From Bythopirellula goksoeyrii (GTDB taxonomy: Bacteria; Planctomycetota; Planctomycetia; Pirellulales; Lacipirellulaceae), in NCBI RefSeq assembly GCF_008065115.1, contig NZ_CP042913.1, positions 780,338 through 844,337 on the forward strand: a stretch of DNA of 64,000 nt. Reading direction: 5' to 3'. The translations under genes were made by a program, and so were the position numbers. The first letter of the stretch is position 1. Every line of letters starts with the position of its first letter. Shown here piece by piece: positions 1-7,717 of the stretch. The notes under the pieces were generated by a model, which had not been told where the DNA came from, ran no database searches, and was given only the letters and a program-made list of their open reading frames with translations.

Positions 1-1
1 G

Positions 2-190
2 CTCAGCTACCGTGAACGCGAAATCATCAAGCTTCGCTACGGATTGGGCGACGGCTACAGCTACACCTTGGAAGAAGTGGGCCACATTTTCAAAGTGACC
101 CGCGAGCGTATCCGCCAGATCGAAGCCAAGGCGGTCCGCAAACTGCAGCAACCCAGTCGCAGCCAAGAGCTTTCGGGCTTCTTGGATTAA
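2..190 (+). CDS. RNA polymerase sigma-70 family factor, C-terminal fragment
   Basis: The reading frame enters from the left edge and encodes the last 62 residues of a sigma factor. Visible are the region 4 pattern [16 protein letters not shown], then TLEEVG and [17 protein letters not shown], the region 4.2 helix-turn-helix that reads the -35 promoter element. The [15 protein letters not shown]-like block is typical of primary (RpoD/SigA) or closely related group 2 sigma factors, so this may be the housekeeping factor, but regions 1-3 lie outside the window. It ends with TAA and is followed at once by a strong hairpin terminator. Partial at the 5' end because of the window edge. Confidence 0.93.
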   Translation, partial: LSYREREIIKLRYGLGDGYSYTLEEVGHIFKVTRERIRQIEAKAVRKLQQPSRSQELSGFLD

Positions 191-215
191 GACGAGGTAG
201 AATTCGAATCCTGGA

Positions 216-249
216 CCCCGCGGTGTGCATTGCATCGCGGGGTTTTTTT
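216..249 (+). terminator. Rho-independent terminator after sigma factor gene
   Basis: CCCCGCG (216-222) pairs perfectly with CGCGGGG (236-242), and a run of seven T follows at 243-249. It lies 26 bases after the sigma factor stop codon and insulates the toxin-antitoxin pair downstream. Confidence 0.9.
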
Positions 250-277
250 GTTGATGCGGCGAATCGAGGAATTCGAC

Positions 278-283
278 TATAAT
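278..283 (+). promoter_or_regulatory. candidate -10 element for hicBA
   Basis: A perfect TATAAT lies 37 bases before the hicB start codon. No good -35 hexamer is found at 16-18 bases spacing; TTGATG at 251-256 is 21 bases away, which is too far for a canonical promoter. A second TATAAT at 311-316 is too close to the ATG to serve as a normal promoter. Confidence 0.35.
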
Positions 284-319
284 AAAACCTCAGCACAACA
301 TTCATTGAGGTATAATCTG

Positions 320-553
320 ATGCCCGTGACCATCGAAATAATCTCAGACCCGGATCAGGGTGGGTTTACCGCACGTCTGCCTGACATTCCTGCCTACGGC
401 GAGGGCGAAACAGAGGAAGAAGCGATCAAGGATTTGAAAGAAGCGCTCGCTGGATACTTGGAAACCTATGGACTGGACGATGCTGAGAGTAGAATTTGCC
501 AACCGGCGTTACGGACGATTGATTTGGAACTGACGGAACTGGCTGGTGGCTAA
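320..553 (+). CDS. hicB: HicB-family antitoxin
   Basis: A 77-residue protein with the HicB partial RNase H-like fold: MPVTIEIISDPDQGGFTARL, then LPDIPAYGEGETEEEAI and KDLKEALAGYLE. HicB antitoxins bind and neutralise the HicA mRNA interferase and usually repress their own operon. Longer in-frame starts exist upstream, but ATG at 320 has GAGG 11 bases before it and matches the usual HicB N-terminus. There is no obvious C-terminal DNA-binding domain, as in short HicB forms. The order hicB-hicA is the reverse of the classic Escherichia coli order but common in other phyla. The gene following is its toxin partner. Confidence 0.85.
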   Translation: MPVTIEIISDPDQGGFTARLPDIPAYGEGETEEEAIKDLKEALAGYLETYGLDDAESRICQPALRTIDLELTELAGG

Positions 554-576
554 ACTCCTCGCATCACTGTGTTGAG

Positions 577-774
577 ATGGTGCGATTTCTCGAACGAGAG
601 GGATTTGAAGTTGTACGTGTTCGCGGGAGTCATCATTTTCTTCAGCGCGAAGAACTGCGAACTTCGGTGCCCGTGCATCAAGGCAAAGATCTAAAGATAG
701 GAACACTGCGGAGTATTCTGCGAGATATCCAGATGTCTCCTGAAGAGTTTGCAAGAAGATTGAGAAATCCGTAG
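577..774 (+). CDS. hicA: HicA-family mRNA interferase toxin, probably N-terminally disrupted
   Basis: The 65 residues contain the core of HicA: MVRFLEREGFEVVRVRGSHH, with the catalytic His in GSHHFL, then VPVHQGKDLKIGTLRSILRD. HicA is a small double-stranded-RNA-binding-fold ribonuclease that cuts mRNAs. Family members normally begin about ten residues earlier with a pattern like KLPRITGxEMVRFLE. That pattern is present upstream (546-576) but spread over three frames, as if one C near 557 and one G near 569 were missing. The annotated ATG is therefore only the first in-frame start left. The gene may be inactivated, may start here, or the two missing bases may be homopolymer sequencing errors. 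hicB stops 23 bases upstream. Confidence 0.7.
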   Translation: MVRFLEREGFEVVRVRGSHHFLQREELRTSVPVHQGKDLKIGTLRSILRDIQMSPEEFARRLRNP

Positions 775-799
775 ACGTCATCTCTTCAGATTTGTTTCC

Positions 800-1066
800 T
801 CATGCTGCCGATACGGACTCGATGTCCCATCCAGGGAAAACCAGAACCGCTGGATGGCAACGCAGTGCTCGAGCGATGGTTTTGGCACGCTCGACTCCCA
901 GATTGACGCGGTCGTTTTCGATGGCCGAGATCGTGGATTGAGGAATGCCTGTCAACTCCGACAAGCCGTTCTGGCTTAGTTCCTGTAGTTCGCGGATGAT
1001 GCGGACCGACTCGCCGACAGATACGTCGACCGTCTTACGTGCCAAAAGGAATTCTTTGCGGTTCAT
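800..1066 (-). CDS. XRE-family helix-turn-helix transcriptional regulator
   Basis: An 88-residue protein with a Cro/CI-type helix-turn-helix at about residues 20-75: IRELQELSQNGLSELTGIPQ then STISAIENDRVNLGVERAKT. The start at 1066 is chosen because GGAGGTAA precedes it at correct spacing; an upstream in-frame ATG at 1090 lies before that ribosome binding site. It is convergent with hicBA. The C-terminus (VLVFPGWDIESVSAA) is short and carries no second domain. Proteins of this size act as antitoxins or local repressors; no toxin gene is adjacent on the same strand, so its target is unknown. Confidence 0.8.
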   Translation of the reverse strand: MNRKEFLLARKTVDVSVGESVRIIRELQELSQNGLSELTGIPQSTISAIENDRVNLGVERAKTIARALRCHPAVLVFPGWDIESVSAA

Positions 1067-1178
1067 CGTGTTACCTCCTTCGATAATCATGCGGGGTCAA
1101 CTCCACTACCAAGACCCACATTTTGTCACCTATGATCGGTCTAATACCATGATCGCCATTTTCTGGTATTATGCGTAC

Positions 1179-2351
1179 ATGAGATACGCTCAAATTATGC
1201 TTTTTGTCGCCGGTCTTTTGTTTATCGCAAAAACTTCGTCCCATGCGCAGGTGGTGACGCTCATTCGTGGCCGGGCTTTTTCGGAACCCGTTGCGGCAGA
1301 GAAACTCGCTAAGCTTGGCGAGTCATACAACAATCAAAGGGAGTGGCAGGCTCGCGCGGAGATGCTTCGAGCCGGAATCCGGAAAGGGCTGCAACTGGAA
1401 AAGCTCCCTCCGACTTGCGAGTTGAAACCGATTTGCCACAGTAAGCGTGAGATGGATGGATACACGGTTGAGAATGTCGCGTTCGAGAGTTTGCCAGGAT
1501 TTTGGGTCACGGGAAATCTCTACCTACCGTCCAAGATCGAGGGGAAGATCCCCGGGATTCTGAATCCCCACGGCCATTTTAAAAATGCCCGCCTCACCGA
1601 GTCAAATCAAACTCGTTGCGCCGCTCAGGCTCGGATGGGTGCGGCAGCATTTGCGTATGACATGGTTGGCTATGGTGAATCTACTCAATGTGAGCATCGC
1701 CGCTTTCAGGTGCAGCGCTTGCAGACTTTCAACAGCATGCGAGCGCTCGATTATTTGTTGTCGCTCGGTTTTATCGACGAGGATCGACTCGCTGTGACCG
1801 GGGCATCGGGAGGTGGCACGCAGAGTTTCTTGCTTTCTGCGATTGATGATCGGATTGATCTTTCGATGCCCGTGGTGATGGTCTCGGCCTATTTCTTCGG
1901 TGGCTGTGAATGCGAGAGTGCGATGCCGATTCACAAGACGGAAGAATACGAAACCAACAATGTCGAGATCGCAGCCCTGGTGGCTCCCAAACCACTGCTG
2001 CTCGTTTCTGATGGCGGGGATTGGACGGCAAACACACCGAGCGTTGAGTACCCGCACATCCAACGAATTTACTCGTTCTTTGGTGCCGAAGAGAATGTTG
2101 AAAATGAACATTTTCCCGACGAGGGCCACGACTACGGACCCTCGAAACGGGCCGCCACGTATCCCTTTCTAGCAAAGCATTTTGGGTTAAATCTCGCCGC
2201 AGTCGAGAACTCAGCAGGCGAAATCGACGAGAGTTTCTTCCAGGCGATTCCCGAGGATGAATTGCGCGTCTTCAATGCGGAGCATTCACGGCCCGACTAT
2301 GCGCATCAGGGTTGCGATGAAGTGCTGAGGTTGTTGAATAAGGGGGGGTGA
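1179..2351 (+). CDS. secreted alpha/beta hydrolase, acetyl-xylan-esterase-like
   Basis: About 390 residues with a signal peptide at 1-23 (MRYAQIMLFVAGLLF, cleavage after SHA). The alpha/beta-hydrolase core follows: GILNPHGH near residue 126, AFAYDMVGYGES near 157, and the nucleophile elbow GASGGG with Ser210. The acid is probably the Asp in LLLVSDGGDW and the catalytic His lies in DEGHDYG. This layout matches the dienelactone hydrolase / acetyl xylan esterase / prolyl oligopeptidase group, which hydrolyses ester or peptide bonds outside the cytoplasm. The substrate is not predictable. The start at 1179 gives a clean signal peptide; ATG at 1149 is an alternative. It is monocistronic and runs towards the minus-strand DUF2442 gene. 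Confidence 0.75.
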   Translation: MRYAQIMLFVAGLLFIAKTSSHAQVVTLIRGRAFSEPVAAEKLAKLGESYNNQREWQARAEMLRAGIRKGLQLEKLPPTCELKPICHSKREMDGYTVENVAFESLPGFWVTGNLYLPSKIEGKIPGILNPHGHFKNARLTESNQTRCAAQARMGAAAFAYDMVGYGESTQCEHRRFQVQRLQTFNSMRALDYLLSLGFIDEDRLAVTGASGGGTQSFLLSAIDDRIDLSMPVVMVSAYFFGGCECESAMPIHKTEEYETNNVEIAALVAPKPLLLVSDGGDWTANTPSVEYPHIQRIYSFFGAEENVENEHFPDEGHDYGPSKRAATYPFLAKHFGLNLAAVENSAGEIDESFFQAIPEDELRVFNAEHSRPDYAHQGCDEVLRLLNKGG

Positions 2352-2358
2352 CACGCTC

Positions 2359-2616
2359 CTACAACGAATTCATATCGGCACCTGCCATGAGTCCCGCCAC
2401 TGAAATATCCTCGTCAATATCTTCCCAATGCAGACTAATGCCTCCCCCACCAATTTCGTATTTCTTTCGCTGCTCGGAGGTAGCATCGCGGAGAAGCGGA
2501 AACCACAGGATCGGTACGCTGATCACTCTTCCGTCTATCAAAGTGACGTGCATCATCGAATCGTCGAATGCTACCGACTTGGCGAGCGCAGAAGTAGGTA
2601 GCTGGCCACGCAACAT
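2359..2616 (-). CDS. DUF2442 domain-containing protein
   Basis: An 85-residue protein showing the DUF2442 pattern: a variable N-terminus, MMHVTLIDGRVISVPILWFP, LLRDATSEQRKKYEIGGGG, then LHWEDIDEDISVAGLMAG. Members of this family often sit next to a DUF4160 gene and have been suggested to be part of small toxin-antitoxin-like or regulatory pairs; the function is not established. No DUF4160 partner is visible here: the neighbour upstream on the same strand is the DUF4261 gene, 39 bases away. It ends seven bases from the convergent hydrolase gene. Confidence 0.75.
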   Translation of the reverse strand: MLRGQLPTSALAKSVAFDDSMMHVTLIDGRVISVPILWFPLLRDATSEQRKKYEIGGGGISLHWEDIDEDISVAGLMAGADMNSL

Positions 2617-2655
2617 TGTTCGCTCTTGCTAGACAGAGGTACTCAATACAACTCA

Positions 2656-3510
2656 CTACAAACCAACACGAATCACCATTGTAGTATTGTCTCGAACTGA
2701 CGGAACATGTTTAGTTGGAATCTTCATATTGCCATCGTTGTCAAATCCAACCGTATCGCCATCGGTGATTCTGTCGCCCCGAAGGCATATATATGCTAGA
2801 CCAATCGCTAAATCCAAAATCTTCTCGGCAGATTGTTCTGAGTCAATTATCTCAATGTTCATACAATCGAAGTATTCCAAACCCTCTGTTACCAAGCTTA
2901 GGGCATTGTTTGAAGATTTGAAGCGATGAAAGTTGACCCATAAGAGAACCGGAGGTTCTTCGACGCTCGCAGCCGCTGCCATCTCGTGTATAAGTTCCGG
3001 GCTAAGGACGACATTGCCGTGACCCCAATATGTCCCCGTACCTGAAAACGAAGTCGTCATCGCTGACAGTAATTTGGTCAAAAGTACATTTCGCTCTAAA
3101 TGAGTGCCATTTTTACCTGTAAGAACAACTACAAGATGAGACTTGTGTTTCTTCAAAACGGTCGTTGCTTCAGGCCAAATCCATGATGATGCACACGGCC
3201 CTTCGAGGTCTTTCCACGGAATGGGGAACTTCATGTCAGTAACGATCACTTCGTACCCATTTACCGAAAATGTTGCACCATCATTATCTACTTCTATCTT
3301 GTCAATATGTGACCCATCGGGCAATACAGCACTAATGTCTGAGCGAATTTGCTCAACAGAAGGAAGTATCAATTTGTCGATTGTCACGAATGCAAAAACA
3401 GGCTTACCATCTTTCCCCAAGGACTCGCCTGCAATTGAGTTGTTCATAAAACAGTATCCTCCAAGGCACACTACTATTAGGGATAAATGTAGAATAACTA
3501 TACGCTTCAT
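2656..3510 (-). CDS. DUF4261 domain protein with export signal
   Basis: 284 residues. The N-terminal 28 residues (MKRIVILHLSLIVVCLGGYC onwards) form a hydrophobic signal peptide or membrane anchor. The remainder has the DUF4261 arrangement: IPWKDLEGPCASSWIWPEA, SHLVVVLTGKNGTHLERNVL, GTGTYWGHGNVVLSPELIHE, PPVLLWVNFHRF, and YICLRGDRITDGDTVGF near the C-terminus. The function of this domain is unknown; most members I know of appear cytoplasmic, so the export signal is notable. GAGGA seven bases before ATG at 3510 supports the start. It may be cotranscribed with the DUF2442 gene downstream. Confidence 0.7.
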   Translation of the reverse strand: MKRIVILHLSLIVVCLGGYCFMNNSIAGESLGKDGKPVFAFVTIDKLILPSVEQIRSDISAVLPDGSHIDKIEVDNDGATFSVNGYEVIVTDMKFPIPWKDLEGPCASSWIWPEATTVLKKHKSHLVVVLTGKNGTHLERNVLLTKLLSAMTTSFSGTGTYWGHGNVVLSPELIHEMAAAASVEEPPVLLWVNFHRFKSSNNALSLVTEGLEYFDCMNIEIIDSEQSAEKILDLAIGLAYICLRGDRITDGDTVGFDNDGNMKIPTKHVPSVRDNTTMVIRVGL

Positions 3511-3639
3511 CTTGAGTCCTCGTTCTGGCGACGGGATATCGCACTATTCTCATTATCGCCTTAGATTGCAGCCTAATTGAGCTTGAACTATAGTTCACCC
3601 AGTCTCAAGTATACCATGCTTCGGATATGACTCCCCCCT

Positions 3640-3668
3640 TTGACATCCCCCCTCCCCGCCGCTAGACT
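3640..3668 (+). promoter_or_regulatory. promoter upstream of cobalamin riboswitch
   Basis: TTGACA at 3640-3645 (perfect -35) and TAGACT at 3663-3668 (4 of 6 matches to -10) are separated by exactly 17 bases. The expected transcription start near 3675 lies about a dozen bases before the riboswitch P1 stem. Confidence 0.65.
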
Positions 3669-3686
3669 GCCCTCTGTATTGATCGT

Positions 3687-3880
3687 GTGTTGGTGATCGG
3701 CTAGTGAGGATGTTGCCTCAGCCGACGAACAGGGAACACCGGTGCGAATCCGGGACGGCCCCGCCGCTGTGACCAGGCATTATCAAGCGAATTTTTCTTT
3801 AGAGCCATTGATCGCCATGTTTTGTCGTGATCGAGAAGGCCCGTTCGCTTGAGCTTGGGAGTCAGAAGACCTACCAACGC
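3687..3880 (+). ncRNA. cobalamin (B12) riboswitch
   Basis: A closing P1 stem is formed by GTGTTGGT (3687-3694) and ACCAACGC (3873-3880). Inside are conserved cobalamin-aptamer blocks in the right order: GGGAACACCGGTGCGAATCC (3732-3751), GGACGGCCCCGCCGCTGTGA (about 3753-3772), and the B12 box GAGTCAGAAGACCTACC (about 3859-3875). The 194-nt span is normal for this class. It lies in the leader of the DUF1559/PEP-CTERM operon starting at 4025. A weak hairpin (AAACTC/GAGTTT at 3926-3941) follows; no strong terminator is seen, so the expression platform could act on translation. Confidence 0.93.
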
Positions 3881-4024
3881 GTTGTATGTGGACCGCTGCG
3901 AGGGACAGCGACCGCGTAAACAATGAAACTCTGCTGAGTTTTGCACTTTTTGCCTGCAGATGGTCCGCTTTCTGGCTGCGACCGCGCATGGCATTGCAGT
4001 TTGCAGAACTCTCGAAAGCAGCGT

Positions 4025-4903
4025 ATGAGTAGTGTCAAACCAATGCGGCAGCGCTCCCTGCGGCGATCCGGCTTCACCTTGGTAGAGCTATTGGTCGTGA
4101 TCGCCATAATTGGCGTGCTAGTCGCACTGCTGCTTCCTGCTGTACAAGCGGCGCGCGAAGCCGCGCGGCGTTCGCAGTGCCAGAACAATCTGCGGCAACT
4201 TGGTCTGGCAGCGCTCAACTACGAACATCAACATCAACAGCTTCCAGTAGGCTGCATCGGGTACGGTTTACAGGACGGCAAGCAACTCTTAATTTCTTGG
4301 AACGTACAATTGCTCCCTTTCTTGGAGCAGGAAGCACTTGCGGAACGCTTCGATTTTGCGGTCGCCTCCTATAAGGAGCCGAATCGACAGTTGGGTGCGA
4401 CCTTAATGCCAATGTTTCTATGTCCCAGCACTCCAGAGGAGCAGCTGTTTAGCCCTATTTCTTTATGGCGCGGCCAGGCGTTTACTGACTACGCAGGCGT
4501 CTACGGTGTGGAAGGCCCCGGGCGAGACCACCCCGACTTCGGCAATCCCCATGCCCTCCATCCCCCCCTGCAAACGGTCAACGATGAGTCCCTGGGAGTC
4601 ATGGTCTACGACGTTCCTGTATCTCTCAAACAAATTCAGGATGGAACTGCACAAACTGCGATCTTCGCCGAAGTACTTGTTCGTCGAGTTTCCAGCATGG
4701 AGTGGGCAAATGGACACAATATTCTGGCCCAGCACGAATCGATCCCTATCAATGGCGAGTTGGGTTACGACGAGATTGGGAGCCCCCATCCAGGTGGGGC
4801 ATTGGTCACGTTCTGCGATGGACATGCGTCGTTTCTCCACGATGAACTAGAGCAAAACGCTCTCAACGCCTTGCTGACTCGCAGTGGAGGTGAAGCGCTA
4901 TGA
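4025..4903 (+). CDS. DUF1559 pseudopilin-like protein under cobalamin riboswitch
   Basis: 292 residues. A type IV prepilin / type II pseudopilin N-terminus is present ([20 protein letters not shown]) with a prepilin peptidase site before FTLVE and the planctomycete signature [18 protein letters not shown]. The rest is the beta-rich DUF1559 domain, ending in the conserved [19 protein letters not shown] motif. Planctomycetes encode many such proteins; they are thought to be cell-surface or secretion-related pseudopilins. This copy is first in an operon led by a cobalamin riboswitch, so a role in corrinoid acquisition is a reasonable inference. It overlaps the next gene by four bases (ATGA). The start at 4025 lies close before the pilin signal and is preceded by only a weak GAAAGCAG ribosome site. 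Confidence 0.9.
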   Translation: MSSVKPMRQRSLRRSGFTLVELLVVIAIIGVLVALLLPAVQAAREAARRSQCQNNLRQLGLAALNYEHQHQQLPVGCIGYGLQDGKQLLISWNVQLLPFLEQEALAERFDFAVASYKEPNRQLGATLMPMFLCPSTPEEQLFSPISLWRGQAFTDYAGVYGVEGPGRDHPDFGNPHALHPPLQTVNDESLGVMVYDVPVSLKQIQDGTAQTAIFAEVLVRRVSSMEWANGHNILAQHESIPINGELGYDEIGSPHPGGALVTFCDGHASFLHDELEQNALNALLTRSGGEAL

Positions 4904-5856
4904 ATGACAAATGGTGCCCGACAACAAGAAGCTTCCAGATCAGCGTGTTGCTTGCCGTGCTTCTCATGGGTTTTGCTTCACCCAATGTATTGTCAGCGAG
5001 CGGCTTTGACCTCGATGATATTCTTTTCTGGGCAGGCACCGGGGACAACGAATCAGCTCTGGTAATTGACTGGAATGGCGCAAGCGCGGATGACAGTTCA
5101 CTGGTATGGGGGTATCGGTGGGGCGGAGATACCAAGACGATCGACATGCTCACCGCCATTGTTGCTTCCGACGAGCGACTCTACGCCAAGATAGGACCGA
5201 TCAGTGGTTTCGGCGTCGGCGTGATCGGAATTGGCTACGACGCCAATAACGATGGACTCTTTGCCCTCGATGATGAAACTTGGTTCAACGAAAATGGAAT
5301 CTCAGATCTTGTACCCTCGGAAGGTGCGCAATCCGTGGATCCGGACGATTGGTACCAAGAAGGTTGGGGTACTGGCGAGACCCCGGAGGAACGCGTCTTC
5401 TGGAACTTCGGCATCGCCGACGCGAGTCCTTTCGATGGAGCGTCCTGGGAGCGATCCGGTATGGGTGTGTCGAGTCGCACCCTTGCCGACGGCAGTTGGG
5501 ACAGCTTTGCATTCGGCCAAACCAATCAGGTTTATTTCGCTGCCAATCCACTGGCCGCTGAGCCTTACGCTAATGCCGATTTCGATAACGATGGCAATGT
5601 CGATGGTCGTGACTTTGTCCTTTGGCAACGCGGATTTGGAATCACCGGCGGGGCAATTCCCATCGATGGCGACGCCGACAAGAACGGCGTAGTTAATTCC
5701 ATGGATCTTGCCTTCTGGTCCCAGCAATACGGCGACTCATCTTCAGCAATTCTTTCAGGAATCCCCCTGATCATCCCCGAACCATCAACAGGCCTGTTTT
5801 CGATGGCATTTTTGCTTCTTGTACCCCTTGTTCTGAACTTTAGCAGGAGAAATTGA
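4900..5856 (+). CDS. PEP-CTERM surface protein with dockerin-type repeats
   Basis: 318 residues: signal peptide (1-33), a globular region (about 35-220), two EF-hand-like dockerin repeats ([19 protein letters not shown] at 228-246 and [20 protein letters not shown] at 258-277), then a PEP-CTERM anchor (IPEPSTGLF, hydrophobic helix, FSRRN end). PEP-CTERM tails are processed by exosortase-type transpeptidases and place proteins on the outer surface. The globular region with [18 protein letters not shown] and DMLTAIVA resembles a surface-protein module I associate with cobalamin-regulated loci, but that link is from memory. GGAGGTG precedes the ATG, which overlaps the previous stop codon, so translation is probably coupled. 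Confidence 0.82.
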   Translation: MNDKWCPTTRSFQISVLLAVLLMGFASPNVLSASGFDLDDILFWAGTGDNESALVIDWNGASADDSSLVWGYRWGGDTKTIDMLTAIVASDERLYAKIGPISGFGVGVIGIGYDANNDGLFALDDETWFNENGISDLVPSEGAQSVDPDDWYQEGWGTGETPEERVFWNFGIADASPFDGASWERSGMGVSSRTLADGSWDSFAFGQTNQVYFAANPLAAEPYANADFDNDGNVDGRDFVLWQRGFGITGGAIPIDGDADKNGVVNSMDLAFWSQQYGDSSSAILSGIPLIIPEPSTGLFSMAFLLLVPLVLNFSRRN

Positions 5857-5860
5857 ACTC

Positions 5861-6691
5861 ATGAACTCACACCTTAGAAAATCTTGTTTCGCCTGTCTGG
5901 CAATGTTGGTCCTGGCAGCTCCAAGCAATGCACTGGCACAACATGCCGTAGAAGTCCTGTCCTACGACTCCGGCAGCACACCTGCGTCGGGCTTTACTAG
6001 TTCGTCCGCTGCGCTTGGAATACCGGAGCGAGACACAGGCGAAGGCGTCTTTCCCGGTGAAGTGACTCTCTTCAATCCCCCCTGGCTCGATAGCGAAATC
6101 GTATCAATCGGCGAAGGCGGATTTCTGGAGTTGCGACTCTCGAACTATGTGCTGGCTGATCCCACTGGGCCTGAACTTGGCGTGTTTACGAATGTCGGAT
6201 TCATCGACGTCGATTTTCCCAATGGACAGATAGGCTCACCTCCCGGCATTTTTGGCGCAGATTCAGCAGAAGTTTCTGTGAGCGAAGATGGACTTACCTG
6301 GTTCAACTTAGGAGAAATTCTGTTCGACTTACCAACTCAAGGCTATGCCGACACTTCGGGAACCATACCTTTAGATTTCCAGCAGCCGTTCACGGGAGTA
6401 TTGGCGGACTTCGCAGGCTTGCCGTTTGAGAATGCAGTGAATCCGGACGCTCTCGAATTGCTGGCTGGTTCAGGAGGGGGAACCTGGCTCGACATTTCCG
6501 GCGCGCCGTTCTCTCAGATCGGGTACGTCCGCTTTGCCGTTGCCGACGACCTCGATTCGAATACGTCACTGAATTTCGAACTTGACGGCGTATCGATTTC
6601 GACTTCAGCGATGGGTGGACCAGTCCCCGAACCAGGCACTTGTCTCCTACTGGCTGGGGCTCTGTCGATGGCGAGTTTTCGGCGTAGATAA
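5861..6691 (+). CDS. PEP-CTERM cell-surface protein, third gene of B12-regulated operon
   Basis: 276 residues: signal peptide (1-26, ending NALAQ), a beta-rich extracellular domain beginning AVEVLSYDSGSTPASGFTSS, and a C-terminal PEP-CTERM sorting signal (VPEPGTCLLLAGALSMASF, end RRR). The opening pattern VxSYxxGxxPAxGFTxxxxALG is one I associate with surface proteins placed beside B12-uptake genes in other Gram-negative bacteria; this is recall, not a search result. The gene starts five bases after the previous stop with AGGAGAAAT before its ATG, so it belongs to the same transcript. Possible roles are capture of corrinoids at the surface or a B12-independent function switched on by B12 shortage. 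Confidence 0.8.
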   Translation: MNSHLRKSCFACLAMLVLAAPSNALAQHAVEVLSYDSGSTPASGFTSSSAALGIPERDTGEGVFPGEVTLFNPPWLDSEIVSIGEGGFLELRLSNYVLADPTGPELGVFTNVGFIDVDFPNGQIGSPPGIFGADSAEVSVSEDGLTWFNLGEILFDLPTQGYADTSGTIPLDFQQPFTGVLADFAGLPFENAVNPDALELLAGSGGGTWLDISGAPFSQIGYVRFAVADDLDSNTSLNFELDGVSISTSAMGGPVPEPGTCLLLAGALSMASFRRR

Positions 6692-6779
6692 ACAAGTTGC
6701 CGCGTGACATCTGGCCCGTGGAATGGTTCAATGGATGGCCCCATTGTTTTTCTCGCCGAACCATTCCGCGGGCTCTTTT

Positions 6780-7580
6780 ATGCCTGAACACTCACAAGAA
6801 ACTACCCACAACGCCCGTGCATGGGATAAGTTAGCTCGCCAGCAAGTCCCCTTGGCCCAACCGGCGACCGATGCGGACCTGATTGACCCATTGGCCAAGG
6901 TCGATCCACTGGGTTGGTTGGACAGCAATATTCGTGATAAGCAAGTGCTCTGCCTCGCAGCAGGCGGGGGGCGACATGGAGCACTTTATGCCGCTGCAGG
7001 CGCCAAGGTTACCGTCGTTGATATCAGCGGCGAGATGCTCGCGCTTGATCGGGCTGTTGCTGCCGAGCGACAGTTCGACATTCGCACGGTACAGACTTCG
7101 ATGGACAATCTTTCGATGTTTGCCGATCGTGAATTTGAAATCGTGATTCACCCTGTAAGTACCTGTTACGTCTCAGACGTGTCGCGAGTGTTTGCCGAAG
7201 TGGCGCGTGTGTTGAAGCCTTATGGACTTTACATCAGCCAGCACAAATCACCGGTCAGTCTACAGACTGAGATTCGTTCTCGCGATGACACGTATCGAAT
7301 CACCGAACCGTACTATCGCAAGGGCCCCTTGCCTCTGGTGGAGCCATGCCGAGTACGCGAATCGGGGACACTCGAGTTTTTGCATCGCTGGGAACAACTG
7401 GTCGGTGGCCTATGTCGCGCAGGATTCGTCATCGAGGATTTGGTTGAGCCGCAGCATGCAGACCCTGATGCGGATCGCGGCAGCTTCGGACATCGATCAC
7501 AATTCGTGGCGCCCTATGTGCGGATCAAGGCGCGACGAATCAATTCATCTCCATCAACGAGCGTGATCGAGTTGGCTTGA
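6780..7580 (+). CDS. class I SAM-dependent methyltransferase
   Basis: About 266 residues. The SAM-binding motif I is VLCLAAGGGRHGALYAAAGA, followed by VTVVDISGEMLALDR (acidic residue binding ribose), and motif IV region FEIVIHPVSTCYVSDVSRVF. A VLKPYGLYISQHKSP block completes the Rossmann core. The substrate is unknown. ATG at 6780 starts directly before the conserved part; ATG at 6723 is possible but adds a poorly conserved tail. It begins 88 bases after the PEP-CTERM gene with no terminator between them, so it could also be read from the cobalamin-regulated transcript; this is inference. A hairpin follows the stop codon. Confidence 0.8.
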   Translation: MPEHSQETTHNARAWDKLARQQVPLAQPATDADLIDPLAKVDPLGWLDSNIRDKQVLCLAAGGGRHGALYAAAGAKVTVVDISGEMLALDRAVAAERQFDIRTVQTSMDNLSMFADREFEIVIHPVSTCYVSDVSRVFAEVARVLKPYGLYISQHKSPVSLQTEIRSRDDTYRITEPYYRKGPLPLVEPCRVRESGTLEFLHRWEQLVGGLCRAGFVIEDLVEPQHADPDADRGSFGHRSQFVAPYVRIKARRINSSPSTSVIELA

Positions 7581-7600
7581 AATATGTGAAAACTGCCTTC

Positions 7601-7636
7601 GGCCAAAGTCGTAACGACACTTTGGCCTTCGCTTTT
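7601..7636. terminator. bidirectional hairpin between convergent genes
   Basis: GGCCAAAG (7601-7608) pairs with CTTTGGCC (7620-7627), extended inside by TCG/CGA. A T-rich stretch follows on the plus strand, and the reverse strand also ends in TTTT. It lies between the methyltransferase and the convergent DUF1569 gene. Confidence 0.5.
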
Positions 7637-7717
7637 GAATTCGAGAATCGCACTGCCCTTTCCTAATTCGGCATCGTCGGGGTGGGGGTAATTACCAGTA
7701 AGTCGAGCGTCATGCAA

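Noticed and set aside
251-283. Full sigma-70 promoter before hicB
   Set aside because: TTGATG and TATAAT are 21 bases apart, too far for a normal promoter; only the -10 is kept as a weak candidate.
3926-3951. Possible intrinsic terminator of the cobalamin riboswitch
   Set aside because: The six-pair AT-rich stem is weak and the T run is separated from it by five bases, so I do not call it a terminator.
7514-7717. Minus-strand 67-residue frame downstream of the DUF1569 gene
   Set aside because: It starts with TTG right after a stop codon, has no ribosome site, overlaps the end of the methyltransferase gene and shows no recognisable motif; most of it covers the terminator-like hairpin.
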